Shown here: positions 1-8,183 of the stretch, in pieces
Position numbering within the stretch: position 1 is the stretch's first letter
Layout of the letters: the number at the start of each line of letters is the position of its first letter
Assembly (NCBI RefSeq): GCF_947631165.1
Contig: NZ_CANRKH010000004.1
Location: 1 to 64,000, forward strand
DNA: 64,000 nt
Direction of reading: 5' to 3'
Source of the DNA: an uncultured Dysosmobacter sp.
Lineage (GTDB): Bacteria > Bacillota > Clostridia > Oscillospirales > Oscillospiraceae
Notes under the pieces: generated by a model
What the model was told of the DNA's origin: nothing
Databases searched by the model: none
The model's input: only the letters and a program-made list of their open reading frames with translations
Translations under genes and position numbers: made by a program

Positions 1-515
1 AGACCGTCTAAATAGTACCCCAAAATCTTCGCTTCAAATTCGGACAACTGTTTCCGGACACCGGATAAGAGGGCTGCCGTGTGCTCCCTGTCCACCAGGA
101 GGTCTTCAGGATCGCGCTGCGCCAAATTATTGGTACCAGAGGTGTAGGAATGACTGCCAAATTCGGGAGTATCCAGAGAAACCGACTGATTGAGCGCTTT
201 GTGCTTATCCCGCGACATATCGCGGAGAACGGAATACAGCCGGTTGCGTATACAAGTTTCTGCAAAGGTCCGGAAAGCAGTCTCCTTAGAGGCGTCGTAT
301 TCCCGGACGGCACGGATGAGACCTACCATTCCCTCCTGGATCAAATCTTCGCTGTCACCACCGATCAGAAAGAAGGGCCTGGCACAGGTGCGGACAAACC
401 GACGATACCGTGTGACGAGCGTTTCCTCCGCCATCCGGTCTCCGGAAACCGCCAAAGCACACAGCACTTCATCGGAAAGCTGCTCAGGAAAATGATCCTC
501 ATTGCATTTGTACAT
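1..515 (-). CDS. sigH: RNA polymerase sigma-H factor (Spo0H), 3' end cut by window edge
   Basis: Sigma factor that switches on early sporulation and stationary-phase genes. The reverse strand reads MYKCNEDHFPEQLSDEVL and then shows region 2 of sigma-70 (FLIGGDSEDLIQEGMVGLIRA, followed by FRTFAETCIRNRL) and a linker with SVSLDTP, as in SigH. About 171 codons are present; the region 4 helix-turn-helix lies beyond the edge. The only in-frame ATG is 5 nt downstream of a TATAAT box and has no SD, so the mRNA is probably leaderless. It was missed as a closed ORF because no stop lies inside the window. Confidence 0.9.
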   Translation of the reverse strand, partial: MYKCNEDHFPEQLSDEVLCALAVSGDRMAEETLVTRYRRFVRTCARPFFLIGGDSEDLIQEGMVGLIRAVREYDASKETAFRTFAETCIRNRLYSVLRDMSRDKHKALNQSVSLDTPEFGSHSYTSGTNNLAQRDPEDLLVDREHTAALLSGVRKQLSEFEAKILGYYLDG

Positions 516-520
516 ATCGT

Positions 521-550
521 ATTATACCCGTCTATTCATTGAAATGTCAA
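521..550 (-). promoter_or_regulatory. sigma-A promoter of sigH
   Basis: TTGACA (545-550), 18-nt spacer, TATAAT (521-526), both perfect consensus. The expected transcription start falls on or next to the A of the sigH ATG at 515. Confidence 0.75.
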
Positions 551-644
551 GCAAATTATTGAATCTGCGGAAAAAAAGCCAGAAATTTTTTCGGAATTTT
601 ATAAAAACCGTCGAAAAATCCCTCTTTTTTCCCTCCGGCGCCGC

Positions 645-1727
645 TCACAGGCTCAATTGTTCCATGGGCGGGGCGGCATCCAAACCACCGGGGATGGGCT
701 TGTGGAGGTGCTGATATGCCTTCTGGGTCACACACCGGCCCCGGGGCGTCCGGGTCAGGAATCCCAGCTGCATCAAATACGGCTCGTAGACATCCTCCAG
801 CGTGATGGCTTCCTCACCAATGGTGGCGGCCAGAGTCTCCAGGCCCACGGGGCCGCCGTTGTAATTCTCAATGATGGCCCCCAGCATCCGCCGGTCCACC
901 GGGTCCAGGCCCAGGTAGTCGATCTCCAGGGCGCACAGCGCCTCATCCGCCACGTCCTTGGTGATGACGCCGTTGGCCTTCACCTGGGCGAAGTCCCGGA
1001 CCCGGCGGAGCATCCGGTTGGCGATTCGGGGCGTGCCCCGGCTGCGGCGGGCGATCTCATAGGCACCCTCCGGCACGATATCCACATTCAGGATACCGGC
1101 ACTTCTCGTGACGATCTTTGCCAGTTCCTCCGGGGTATACAGTTCCAGCCGCAGCGTCACGCCGAAGCGGTCCCGCAGGGGCGCGGACAGCTGGCCCGCC
1201 CGAGTGGTGGCGCCGATGAGGGTAAATTGGGGCAGGTCCAAGCGGATGGAATTGGCTGACGGCCCCTTGCCCACAATGATGTCCAGGGCGTAGTCCTCCA
1301 TGGCAGGGTACAGGATCTCCTCCACAGAGCGGTTCAGCCGGTGGATCTCGTCCACAAAGAGAATGTCCCCCTCGTTCAGGTTGGTCAAAAGAGCCGCCAG
1401 GTCGCCGGGCTTTTCGATGGCAGGGCCGGAGGTGATGCGGATATTCACGCCCATCTCCTGGGCGATGATGCCTGCCAGCGTCGTTTTGCCCAGGCCCGGG
1501 GGGCCGTGGAGCAGCACGTGGTCCAGGGCCTCCTCCCGCTTTTGAGCCGCAGCGATGAAGATGGCCAGGTTGTCCTTGGCCTTCTCCTGGCCGATGTACT
1601 CCCGCAAAGTCTTAGGCCGCAGCGACCCCTCCTGGGCGTCCTCCTGGAGGAAGGTCTTGGCCACGATGGGCTCCTCGTAGATATCATTTCCAAAGTCGAT
1701 GCTCAAACGATGTTCACTCCCCCGCAT
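645..1727 (-). CDS. ruvB: Holliday junction branch-migration ATPase RuvB
   Basis: AAA+ motor that drives branch migration of Holliday junctions with RuvA. Walker A ([12 protein letters not shown]), Walker B (FVDEIHRL), sensor I (GATTRAG) and the C-terminal winged helix ([22 protein letters not shown]) are visible. 360 aa from the ATG. That ATG has no SD and overlaps the upstream ORF by 14 nt; an in-frame TTG at 1706 sits 10 nt after GGGGGAG and is an alternative start. It is separated from ruvA by three unrelated genes, which is unusual because ruvA and ruvB are normally adjacent. Confidence 0.97.
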   Translation of the reverse strand: MRGSEHRLSIDFGNDIYEEPIVAKTFLQEDAQEGSLRPKTLREYIGQEKAKDNLAIFIAAAQKREEALDHVLLHGPPGLGKTTLAGIIAQEMGVNIRITSGPAIEKPGDLAALLTNLNEGDILFVDEIHRLNRSVEEILYPAMEDYALDIIVGKGPSANSIRLDLPQFTLIGATTRAGQLSAPLRDRFGVTLRLELYTPEELAKIVTRSAGILNVDIVPEGAYEIARRSRGTPRIANRMLRRVRDFAQVKANGVITKDVADEALCALEIDYLGLDPVDRRMLGAIIENYNGGPVGLETLAATIGEEAITLEDVYEPYLMQLGFLTRTPRGRCVTQKAYQHLHKPIPGGLDAAPPMEQLSL

Positions 1728-1959
1728 TTGCGTCTGTCAAATTCCTCAGTATTTCCTCACCGATCTGAATGGCCGCCTCCAGCGTGGAGGCAAAGTGCGC
1801 GCCGTCCCGGATGTCCGCATACCAGGATTCTCCTGGGTAAAATCCATCTGTCTGAAAATACTGGCCCCAGATCTCATAAAGGCCGTCTCTCCGTTCTACC
1901 ACTTCAAAGCGCGCGCTGCGGTCCCGGGAAGTTCCAGTATAGACCACGGGCTCTCTCAT
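1714..1959 (-). CDS. Small hypothetical protein in the ruvA-ruvB interval
   Basis: 81 aa starting [13 protein letters not shown], with AGAGGGG about 12 nt upstream of the ATG. I do not recognise a family. It is acidic, rich in aromatic residues ([20 protein letters not shown]) and ends in a helix ([14 protein letters not shown]). It follows the Imm26-like gene by 26 nt and its last codons overlap ruvB, so it is co-transcribed. By position it may belong to the immunity-type module; that is inference. Confidence 0.6.
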   Translation of the reverse strand: MREPVVYTGTSRDRSARFEVVERRDGLYEIWGQYFQTDGFYPGESWYADIRDGAHFASTLEAAIQIGEEILRNLTDANAGE

Positions 1960-1985
1960 CACACAGCACCAATCCCCTCTGGCAG

Positions 1986-3107
1986 CTAACAGATGTGCAG
2001 GTCCTCCGGCCTCAGGCCGAACTGGGCGCACACGCGCTTCAATTGCTCCCGGTATGCCGGGTTCCGCAGGTCACAGCGCAGATAGTAACGCTCCGGCGTT
2101 TTATCCCACAAGGGGGCGTTACTGCCGGCGGCGATGCAGGCCTCCCAATCGGCCCGGTCCATGTGAAGGCCGCCGATCCCGTTGTTGCGGAAGCCTCCGC
2201 AGCCCTCCGGGATTTCCGCCTCCTCCAGCTCCCGGAACAGGGGGCCGCATTGCAGCAGTACCTTCTTTTTTCCAAAGTCCAGCGCGGAGATGCTGGCGCC
2301 GTACATGATGGGAAAATCCAGCTCGCTGTCCTCCAGAGGCAGATTCCCCACGATGGGAAATTCTCCATAATACAGGTCGTTGTCCATCATGTACTGGGAC
2401 GGCAGGGCGGGCAGCTTTCGCAGCTCCTCCACCGGCAGGCTGGGATCATCGGTGATCAGGTGGTACACCTTCACGATCACAGGCCGGGTCATGAGAATAT
2501 TCCAGCAGGGCTGGCATTTGCTCAGCCGGTAGAAGTCCAGCAGGACACGACCATAGCCATATTGCCGCCGTCCCACGGAAAAACGGAAGAAGTCCCCCTC
2601 CCGGAATTTGACGTGCTGCCGCTTCTCCCGAAGAAAGCCGGCCAGCGCCGCCATGTCCTCTGGGGTCGTCTCCGCCGACCAGCAGTCCAGCCATGCAGTG
2701 AAATCCGAAAAGGTCTTGGGCCGTTCCGTCTCGTAAACATTGGAATAATAGGTCCGCTCCGTGTCCAGATTTACCAGGGATATGAAACCCCGCTCTCCTG
2801 ACCAGGAGAAGCGCATCCCCAGGGGCCTCCGCTCCGTCAGGGTCACAGCGGACAGCTTTTTGGGCTTTCCCCTGGCCGTTCTGGGCAGGAGCAGCGTCCG
2901 GTCCTCCGCCGTCTTCTCGCAGTAGGCAGACTCCTGATAGGAGTCAGGTCCCACCTGCACCGCCTTGCGGATCACCGGACCGTCAAAGCAGGCCCAGGTC
3001 TCAAAGCCGGTGTCATAGGGGGAGTTCTTTAACTGCACCCACTCCCAGCCCGGCTCCACGATGGTCAGGCCCAAACAGGCCCGCTGTTCATTGGTCAGCT
3101 GAAACAC
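1986..3107 (-). CDS. Imm26-like immunity-type protein
   Basis: 373 aa. The middle part GDFFRFSVGRRQYGYGRVLL (around residues 190-210) matches the signature of Immunity protein 26 domains, which protect against polymorphic toxins. The C-terminal half (PIVGNLPLEDSELDFPI) resembles Imm26 family members carrying a second domain. The start chosen is GTG, preceded by AAAGGAG at 8-nt spacing; an ATG 45 nt upstream has no SD. Neighbours are a SUFU-domain gene upstream and a small ORF downstream. No toxin gene is present nearby, so it may be an orphan immunity gene. Family call is from memory of the motif. Confidence 0.65.
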   Translation of the reverse strand: MFQLTNEQRACLGLTIVEPGWEWVQLKNSPYDTGFETWACFDGPVIRKAVQVGPDSYQESAYCEKTAEDRTLLLPRTARGKPKKLSAVTLTERRPLGMRFSWSGERGFISLVNLDTERTYYSNVYETERPKTFSDFTAWLDCWSAETTPEDMAALAGFLREKRQHVKFREGDFFRFSVGRRQYGYGRVLLDFYRLSKCQPCWNILMTRPVIVKVYHLITDDPSLPVEELRKLPALPSQYMMDNDLYYGEFPIVGNLPLEDSELDFPIMYGASISALDFGKKKVLLQCGPLFRELEEAEIPEGCGGFRNNGIGGLHMDRADWEACIAAGSNAPLWDKTPERYYLRCDLRNPAYREQLKRVCAQFGLRPEDLHIC

Positions 3108-3169
3108 GGCGCGCTCCTTTCCGCGGCAAAGGGCGGTCCCTCCCTCGGCCACAGGTATCTTGAAACTCC

Positions 3170-3820
3170 TTATAGTACGCTGTCCCGGGTGTAATCGGTC
3201 ACATCCCCGATCATTTCCACCAGATCTCGGACCCGAAGTTTTTTGTCCATAATGGCCTTCAGCTCTGTGTCCGTGGCCCCGATCAGTTTCACGAAATCCA
3301 CCTTGCCGTTGGGGGTGTCGATGGTCCCGGCCTCATCCAGAGCGGTGACAAAACCGGTGATCTTGGATCTCTGATTGACGTCGATGCCGGTGGTCTGGCC
3401 GGTGTAGATGTATTCGTCTGGGAAGAACTGCTCTCCCTTTTCAAAGGTGAGTCGGGCCAGATCGTTGAAGATCCGCACGATGCACCGCTGCTCCTGCAGC
3501 TCGTCCCCCATCCCCTCCTTGCGCAGCTTCAGGGTGAACTCCAGGCCAAAGCCACTGTACTCCGGGTCCTTGCCCTCCTTCTCATACAGGTCGGACAGGC
3601 CGTAGGTGACGAAGTGAAAGCAGTCCCCGCCGTCGTAGGCGCTGACGCCCTGGAGAGGGTCCGGACCGCCCAGCCGCCAGGGGATCAGGCATCCGAAGTG
3701 CCTGGGGCTCTCCTGGCCAGGGTACAGTTTGTCAAAGGCAGCGGTGATGGCATCCCAGCCCACAGGGTCAGGAAGCTCCTCGTGATTTCTCTTTTCTGAC
3801 ATATTTTCCAATGTACTCAT
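3170..3820 (-). CDS. Suppressor-of-fused (SUFU) domain protein
   Basis: 216 aa. HFGCLIPWRLGGPDPLQGVSAY (residues about 41-62), then FHFVTYGLSDLYEKE and GFGLEFTLKLR are typical of bacterial SUFU domains, which occur in polymorphic-toxin immunity loci. The start has AGGAGGAG upstream. It lies 15 nt downstream of ruvA on the same strand and 62 nt before the Imm26-like gene. A role in toxin immunity is inferred from the family, not shown here. Confidence 0.8.
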   Translation of the reverse strand: MSTLENMSEKRNHEELPDPVGWDAITAAFDKLYPGQESPRHFGCLIPWRLGGPDPLQGVSAYDGGDCFHFVTYGLSDLYEKEGKDPEYSGFGLEFTLKLRKEGMGDELQEQRCIVRIFNDLARLTFEKGEQFFPDEYIYTGQTTGIDVNQRSKITGFVTALDEAGTIDTPNGKVDFVKLIGATDTELKAIMDKKLRVRDLVEMIGDVTDYTRDSVL

Positions 3821-3835
3821 CCAGACTCCTCCTAA

Positions 3836-4441
3836 TCACTTCACCATCTTTTTGAGAGCCTGCCGGATGATCTCCTCCAAGGGCAGGTTCTCTACATCCA
3901 CGCCTTTGAGGGCTATGGAAACCTCCTGGCTGGAATAACCCAGTACCGCCAAGGCCTGGGCGGCTTCTGTTGCCTTGTTTGTAAAGGCTGGAACATTCAC
4001 AGACACGCCGCCAGAGAAATCCAGGCCGGTGGCAGCAGACGCCTTGGCCATCTTGTCCTTCAGCTCCAGAATGATCCGCTGGGCGATCTTTTTGCCGATG
4101 CCCGGGGCGGCGGTGAGGGTCTTGGTATCCTCCGTCACGATGGCCATGGCCAAACTCTCTGGCGTGGTGGAGGACAGAATGGCCAGCGCCGCCTTGGGAC
4201 CGACGCCGGACACGCCGATCAGCAGTTTGAAGCTGTTCAGCTCATTTTGAGTGGCAAAACCGTACAGCTCAAAGATATCCTCCGCCACGTTCAGATAGGT
4301 GTACAGCCTCCCCCGCTGGCCTTTTTTCAGGCTGGCTAAGGTGTGGTTCGTGGTCTTACAGGCATAGCCCACCCCGCCGCAATCAATGACCGCCAGATAA
4401 GGCAGAAGCTCCGCCACGGTACCGTCCAAATAGTAGAACAT
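3836..4441 (-). CDS. ruvA: Holliday junction DNA-binding subunit RuvA
   Basis: 201 aa, normal family length, beginning MFYYLDGTVAELLPYLAVID (OB fold). Two helix-hairpin-helix motifs follow (LIGVSGVGPKAALAIL and TAAPGIGKKIAQRI), and domain III is at the C-terminus (EAAQALAVLGYSSQE). The start is fixed by GGAGGG 7 nt upstream; the longer reading frame runs into the intergenic repeat. It recognises four-way junctions and loads RuvB. It follows ruvC after a 125-nt repeat-filled gap. Confidence 0.97.
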   Translation of the reverse strand: MFYYLDGTVAELLPYLAVIDCGGVGYACKTTNHTLASLKKGQRGRLYTYLNVAEDIFELYGFATQNELNSFKLLIGVSGVGPKAALAILSSTTPESLAMAIVTEDTKTLTAAPGIGKKIAQRIILELKDKMAKASAATGLDFSGGVSVNVPAFTNKATEAAQALAVLGYSSQEVSIALKGVDVENLPLEEIIRQALKKMVK

Positions 4442-4457
4442 AAATCCCTCCGCAAAC

Positions 4458-4560
4458 AAAAGATATGAGATAAACGAAAGAAAAGATATGAGGTAAAAGA
4501 TAGGAGATATACAGCGCTGCTGGAAGATATATCTTTTATCTCTTATCTTTGTCTTTAATC
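4458..4560. repeat. Intergenic inverted repeat, GATAAGAGATAAA family, copy 1
   Basis: AT-rich purine-strand left arm (repeated AAGATATGAGATAAA-like units) and a pyrimidine right arm (ATCTTTTATCTCTTATCTTT) around a GC-rich centre (CAGCGCTGCTGG). The same units recur at 26152-26221. It lies between ruvC and ruvA and would fold into a long imperfect hairpin in the ruv transcript. Confidence 0.7.
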
Positions 4561-4566
4561 TAAAAT

Positions 4567-5076
4567 TCACACGGTTTCCTTCACATCCCCCTGCTGCGGC
4601 AGACGGGATGTGAAACTCCTTGCGTGGCATAGCGCCAAGGCCAGCGCGTCCGCAGCGTCGTCAGGCCGGGGGACGGACTTCAGCTTCAACAGCCGCTTCG
4701 TCATGTCCATCACCTGGCGCTTCTCCGCCTTGCCGTAGCCCGTTACCGCCAACTTTACCTGGGAGGGGGTGTACTCATGGAGGGGGACACTGCACTTCTC
4801 AGCGGCGTACAGCAGGACCCCCCTGCCATGGGCCACAGCGATGCCGGTGGTGATGTTGGTGTTGAAGAACAGCTCCTCGATGGCGATAACGTCTGGCTTC
4901 AATTGGCCGATCAGGTCCTCCATGTCCGTGCCGATCTGGTACAGCCTCCGACTGAGGGGCAGTCCCGCCGGAGTGGTGATGGCCCCGTAGGTCACCATAT
5001 GGACTTGTGCCCGCTCCGCCTCGATCAGGCCGAAGCCAATGGTAGCGAAGCCGGGATCGATGCCCAAAATGCGCAT
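4567..5076 (-). CDS. ruvC: Crossover junction endodeoxyribonuclease RuvC
   Basis: 169 aa. Resolves Holliday junctions by dual nicking. The acidic catalytic residues are visible: Asp in ILGIDPGFATIG (D7), Glu in IAIEELFF, and the Asp pair in RPDDAADALALAL. The start ATG is preceded by GGAAGGGGCG; the longer frame has no support. First gene of the ruv operon, with a promoter 32 nt upstream. Confidence 0.97.
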   Translation of the reverse strand: MRILGIDPGFATIGFGLIEAERAQVHMVTYGAITTPAGLPLSRRLYQIGTDMEDLIGQLKPDVIAIEELFFNTNITTGIAVAHGRGVLLYAAEKCSVPLHEYTPSQVKLAVTGYGKAEKRQVMDMTKRLLKLKSVPRPDDAADALALALCHARSFTSRLPQQGDVKETV

Positions 5077-5107
5077 AATACGCCCCTTCCCTATTAGATA
5101 CATAGCC

Positions 5108-5136
5108 AGTATACCAAATCCTTTCAGAAAGCGCAA
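5108..5136 (-). promoter_or_regulatory. sigma-A promoter of the ruvC operon
   Basis: TTGCGC (5131-5136), 17-nt spacer, TATACT (5108-5113), upstream of ruvC. The same TTGCGC/17/TA(T/C)A(C/A)T arrangement precedes nth and trpS in this window. Confidence 0.65.
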
Positions 5137-5176
5137 GCCGTGAAAGCAAGAAATGCGAACAAATGTACGAAATACG

Positions 5177-5204
5177 AAAAGGCCACCCAAACAGGTGGCC
5201 TTTT
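5177..5204 (-). terminator. Terminator of the ECF sigma/anti-sigma operon
   Basis: Perfect 11-bp stem AAAAGGCCACC / GGTGGCCTTTT with a 6-nt loop, 12 nt after the stop of the DUF4179 gene. The stem itself ends in a T-run on either strand. Confidence 0.75.
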
Positions 5205-5216
5205 GTGCGGTTTCCG

Positions 5217-6611
5217 CTATTTGATGGGGATAACGACGGGCGTTTCAAATTGCGTGGTATGGCTGAACAAAGGCTCCAGATACGCCGTGTCGCCATGGTA
5301 GTCTGCCAGTGGGAATTCAGCGGTGAATACGCTGCCGTCATCCACCTGCTCTCCTGTGGCAGGGTCCTCATATCCATAGGTGCTGCTCTCCCAGGTGATA
5401 TCGTGTTCCTGTCCCGCCTCGTCCCAGAAGGTGTGCTGGAACAGGCCGAACATGGTGTTCTCTCCCTTGATCCCGGCCAGGAAGGAGACGATCCAGCCGC
5501 CGGACAGCTCCTCCGCCTTCAAAAAGCGGATGTCCTCCGGCAGATTTTCCGCCATGCCCTGCCGCAGATCCAGCCGGACCCGGGGCGCTGACTTGTCCAG
5601 CCACTCCGCCTTGGTAATGTGGAGGGTCAGACGCTGGCTGTTTTCAAAATAGGGGCTGTCCAACCAGATGGTGGAATCGTCGCTGCCGCCGGTCATGCCG
5701 GTAGACAGGATGCCGTTGGTAGCGGGCCGGAACTGATGTCCCCTTTCATCCTCCATATAGAACTCCAGTCCAGTGAGCCACGCGTTATTGTTCGGGTCTG
5801 TGCGGACATTCAACCGCATATGGGTTGGATAAACCTCCGCCTCTGTGATGGAGACTGTGCGGCCATCCAATTGGAACTCGGTGTCTACCGGGAACAGCTC
5901 CCCCTTAGCGGTGAAAGCGGGGTCCAGTTCCAGGGGGAAGGTAAACTCCGCCAGATACTCCGGGTCGCTGCCGGTGGGAGCGAAAGGGTCCTTCTCTTCA
6001 GCTTGGGCCGGTAACGCCGGTTCCTCACCGCTGTGTCCGGCGTAAACTTTTATCTGGAAATCCAGTGTTTTCGGGATATCCCGTTCGATGAAATCCATTC
6101 GGGCGGACCGCAGTTCACCGTTCGGTGTTCCGAAGGAGCCGCTGCTGGTGGTATAGCCTCCCGGTTCTCCCGGCAGGCTGGCATGACACTCCGCCTCCAG
6201 TTGGGGATAGTGCCGGGAATCCAGGGTGTAATAGATATTGAGCTGCTTCATGTCAACAATGACGTATTCCACAGTGGCCGTAATACCGTTAACGGACTGG
6301 CTCTGCCCGATAGGCTGCACATAGTCATTTTCCACCGCGGCAGAGAGGGACGGCGACCACGCCACGGCCTTGGCCAGTTCCCGCAGCACCGGCACGTTTC
6401 CGCAGGCTCGGGCAAAGGGAATGGACAGATTCACCAGCAGCACGAAGCATGCAAAGCAGGTAGCCAGACTACCGGCGGAAATCCCCCAGGCCCACCGCTT
6501 TTTTTGTGAAGTTTTTTCCCTTGTCAGTGCTCTTGACACTGTATATTCCAGCGCCGCCGGAACCGCTTCCAGCTCGGTGAGCAGCGCTTTGTATTCCTCA
6601 TTTCGGGTCAT
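5217..6611 (-). CDS. DUF4179-type membrane anti-sigma factor
   Basis: 464 aa beginning MTRNEEYKALLTELEAVP. A short cytoplasmic N-terminus is followed by one membrane segment (about residues 42-62, GSLATCFACFVLLVNLSIPFA) and a large extracellular part with the DUF4179-like region (NGITATVEYVIVDMKQLNIYYTL) and a beta-rich C-terminus. Its ATG overlaps the stop of the preceding ECF sigma gene (ATGA), the usual sign of a coupled sigma/anti-sigma pair. It likely holds that sigma factor inactive until an envelope signal arrives. The signal is unknown. Confidence 0.85.
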   Translation of the reverse strand: MTRNEEYKALLTELEAVPAALEYTVSRALTREKTSQKKRWAWGISAGSLATCFACFVLLVNLSIPFARACGNVPVLRELAKAVAWSPSLSAAVENDYVQPIGQSQSVNGITATVEYVIVDMKQLNIYYTLDSRHYPQLEAECHASLPGEPGGYTTSSGSFGTPNGELRSARMDFIERDIPKTLDFQIKVYAGHSGEEPALPAQAEEKDPFAPTGSDPEYLAEFTFPLELDPAFTAKGELFPVDTEFQLDGRTVSITEAEVYPTHMRLNVRTDPNNNAWLTGLEFYMEDERGHQFRPATNGILSTGMTGGSDDSTIWLDSPYFENSQRLTLHITKAEWLDKSAPRVRLDLRQGMAENLPEDIRFLKAEELSGGWIVSFLAGIKGENTMFGLFQHTFWDEAGQEHDITWESSTYGYEDPATGEQVDDGSVFTAEFPLADYHGDTAYLEPLFSHTTQFETPVVIPIK

Positions 6612-7078
6612 GATATCTCCTCCCCCAATTCCAGCCGCAGCAATTGCAAGGCCTTTCTCTGCCGGGTCGCTGCGGTGCCCTGGGGAATGTCCAGAGCGGC
6701 GGCGGTCTCCGCCTGGGTGTATCCGGCGAAAAATCGCAGGATCACCACCAGACGCAGCTCCTCCGGCAGGCGGCGGACAGCCTCCTTCAGCGGCAGGGCA
6801 TCGTAAGCGTCCGGCCCAGCGGCCTCCGGAATGGCCTCCTCCCCTGCCAAACGTTTCCGGCGGCGCAGTTCCCGGTGGCATTCGTTGATCAGGATGCGGG
6901 TCAGCCAGGTCTCAAAAAACTCCGGCTCCCGGAGCTTTTTCAAAGCCCGCAAAGCTTGGTAAACTGCCTCGTCTACCGCCTCCAGGGCGTCGGCATCGCT
7001 GCCCAGGTACAGGTAAGCGGTCCGGTACAGCCGGGTCTTGACCGCTTCTGTCCGGGCGGCGAATTCGTCCTTGTCCAT
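6608..7078 (-). CDS. ECF-type RNA polymerase sigma factor
   Basis: 156 aa. Region 2 (LYRTAYLYLGSDADALEAVDEAVYQAL, then FETWLTRILINECHRELRRRKR) and region 4 (LPEELRLVVILRFFAGYTQAETAAALDIPQGTAATRQRKAL) are clear. Such factors of the SigV/SigM type respond to cell-envelope stress. Translationally coupled to the DUF4179 anti-sigma gene. Preceded by GGAGGGCGCCT before the ATG. I did not find a convincing ECF autoregulatory promoter. Confidence 0.93.
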   Translation of the reverse strand: MDKDEFAARTEAVKTRLYRTAYLYLGSDADALEAVDEAVYQALRALKKLREPEFFETWLTRILINECHRELRRRKRLAGEEAIPEAAGPDAYDALPLKEAVRRLPEELRLVVILRFFAGYTQAETAAALDIPQGTAATRQRKALQLLRLELGEEIS

Positions 7079-7148
7079 AGGCGCCCTCCTTCCGTGTTTC
7101 TGTACATTAGAGTCTTTAGGCAGCTATTTTGTTTTCCCAAATCAAGAA

Positions 7149-7258
7149 AAAATTAGAAATGAGGAATGAGAAATTAGGAATGGAAGGATTCCGCCGTTGG
7201 CGGAATCAATCAAAATCTGTTCGGTTCCGCCAGGCACCAAACTTTCTAATTCCTCATT
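7149..7258. repeat. Intergenic inverted repeat, TTAGGAATGAGGAATGAG family, copy 1
   Basis: Units AATTAGAAATGAGGAATGAG and AAATTAGGAATG at the left and the inverted half CTAATTCCTCATTA at the right, bracketing a perfect hairpin GATTCCGCC-GTT-GGCGGAATC. A related unit occurs at 12790-12826. It occupies most of the gap between xerD and the ECF sigma gene, where no ORF is supported. Confidence 0.7.
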
Positions 7259-7290
7259 AAAAAAATCAGCACGATTTTCACCGTGCTGAT
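7258..7290 (-). terminator. Terminator of the spoIIM-xerD operon
   Basis: Stem ATCAGCACG / CGTGCTGAT with an 8-nt loop, followed on the minus strand by seven T residues. It begins 4 nt after the xerD stop. Confidence 0.88.
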
Positions 7291-7293
7291 CGT

Positions 7294-8160
7294 TTACGCT
7301 CTTGGGTGCGCTTTTTGATAGACGTCCTTCAGCTGCCGCTTCACCACATGGGTGTAGATCTGGGTCGACGAGATGTCCGCATGGCCCAGCATCTCCTGAA
7401 TGGACCGCAGGTCCGCGCCGTTTTCCAGCAGGTGGACGGCAAAGGAGTGGCGCAGGGTGTGGGGAGTGATGTCCTTCTCGATACCTGCCTTCTCCTGATA
7501 ATACTTGATGATCTTCCAGAAGCCCTGACGGCTCATGCGCTCGCCGTTCATGTTGACGAACAGGGCCGTCTCCTCCTCGTCCGCCAGCTGGGGCCGGATA
7601 TTCCGCACATAGTCCTGCAATGCCTTCACCGCGGTGTGGTACAAGGGGATGATCCGCTCCTTACCCTTGCTCTCACACCGGATAAAACTAGCCGCCAGAT
7701 TCAGGTCGTCCATGTCCAGAGAGATCAGCTCGCTGACCCGGATGCCGGTGGCATACAGCAGCTCCAGCATGGCATGATCCCGGAAGCCCTTGGCGTCCAC
7801 GCACTGGGGCTGCTCCAAAAACAGCTCTACTTCCTTGGCGGTGAGGATCTCCGGGTATTTTCGTTCCACTTTCGCGGCAGCCACGCCCCGAGTGGGATTT
7901 TCCCGAACGAAGCCGTCCGCCAGCAGGAAGTTGTAAAAGGACTTCACAGAGGCCAAAAACCGGGTCACAGAGGCGGCGGACTTCCCGCGGCTCTGCATCC
8001 AGCTCATGTAATCCCGCACCTGCTCCTGGGTCACGTCCCGCAGATCACAATCCAGATGCGCGGCAAACTGCCGTACATCCCGCAGATAGGAACTGACTGT
8101 GTTCTGGGATGCCTTTTTTTCATCCGCCAGATAGGCCCCATAACGGTCGATATCATCCAT
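7294..8160 (-). CDS. xerD: Tyrosine recombinase XerD
   Basis: 288 aa. SAM-like N-terminal domain (NTVSSYLRDVRQFAAHL), then a catalytic domain with Arg in LYATGIRVSELISL, the HTLRHSF box, HxxH-type GHADISS and the tyrosine in STQIYTHV. It resolves chromosome dimers with XerC at dif and also fits XerD by its place next to spoIIM, a conserved Firmicutes pairing. AAGGAGGGACTGAC precedes the ATG. Confidence 0.93.
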   Translation of the reverse strand: MDDIDRYGAYLADEKKASQNTVSSYLRDVRQFAAHLDCDLRDVTQEQVRDYMSWMQSRGKSAASVTRFLASVKSFYNFLLADGFVRENPTRGVAAAKVERKYPEILTAKEVELFLEQPQCVDAKGFRDHAMLELLYATGIRVSELISLDMDDLNLAASFIRCESKGKERIIPLYHTAVKALQDYVRNIRPQLADEEETALFVNMNGERMSRQGFWKIIKYYQEKAGIEKDITPHTLRHSFAVHLLENGADLRSIQEMLGHADISSTQIYTHVVKRQLKDVYQKAHPRA

Positions 8161-8183
8161 GTCAGTCCCTCCTTACTCTCATA

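Noticed and set aside
1341-2801. 486-codon plus-strand frame opposite ruvB and the Imm26-like gene
   Set aside because: Antisense shadow without SD or recognisable domain.
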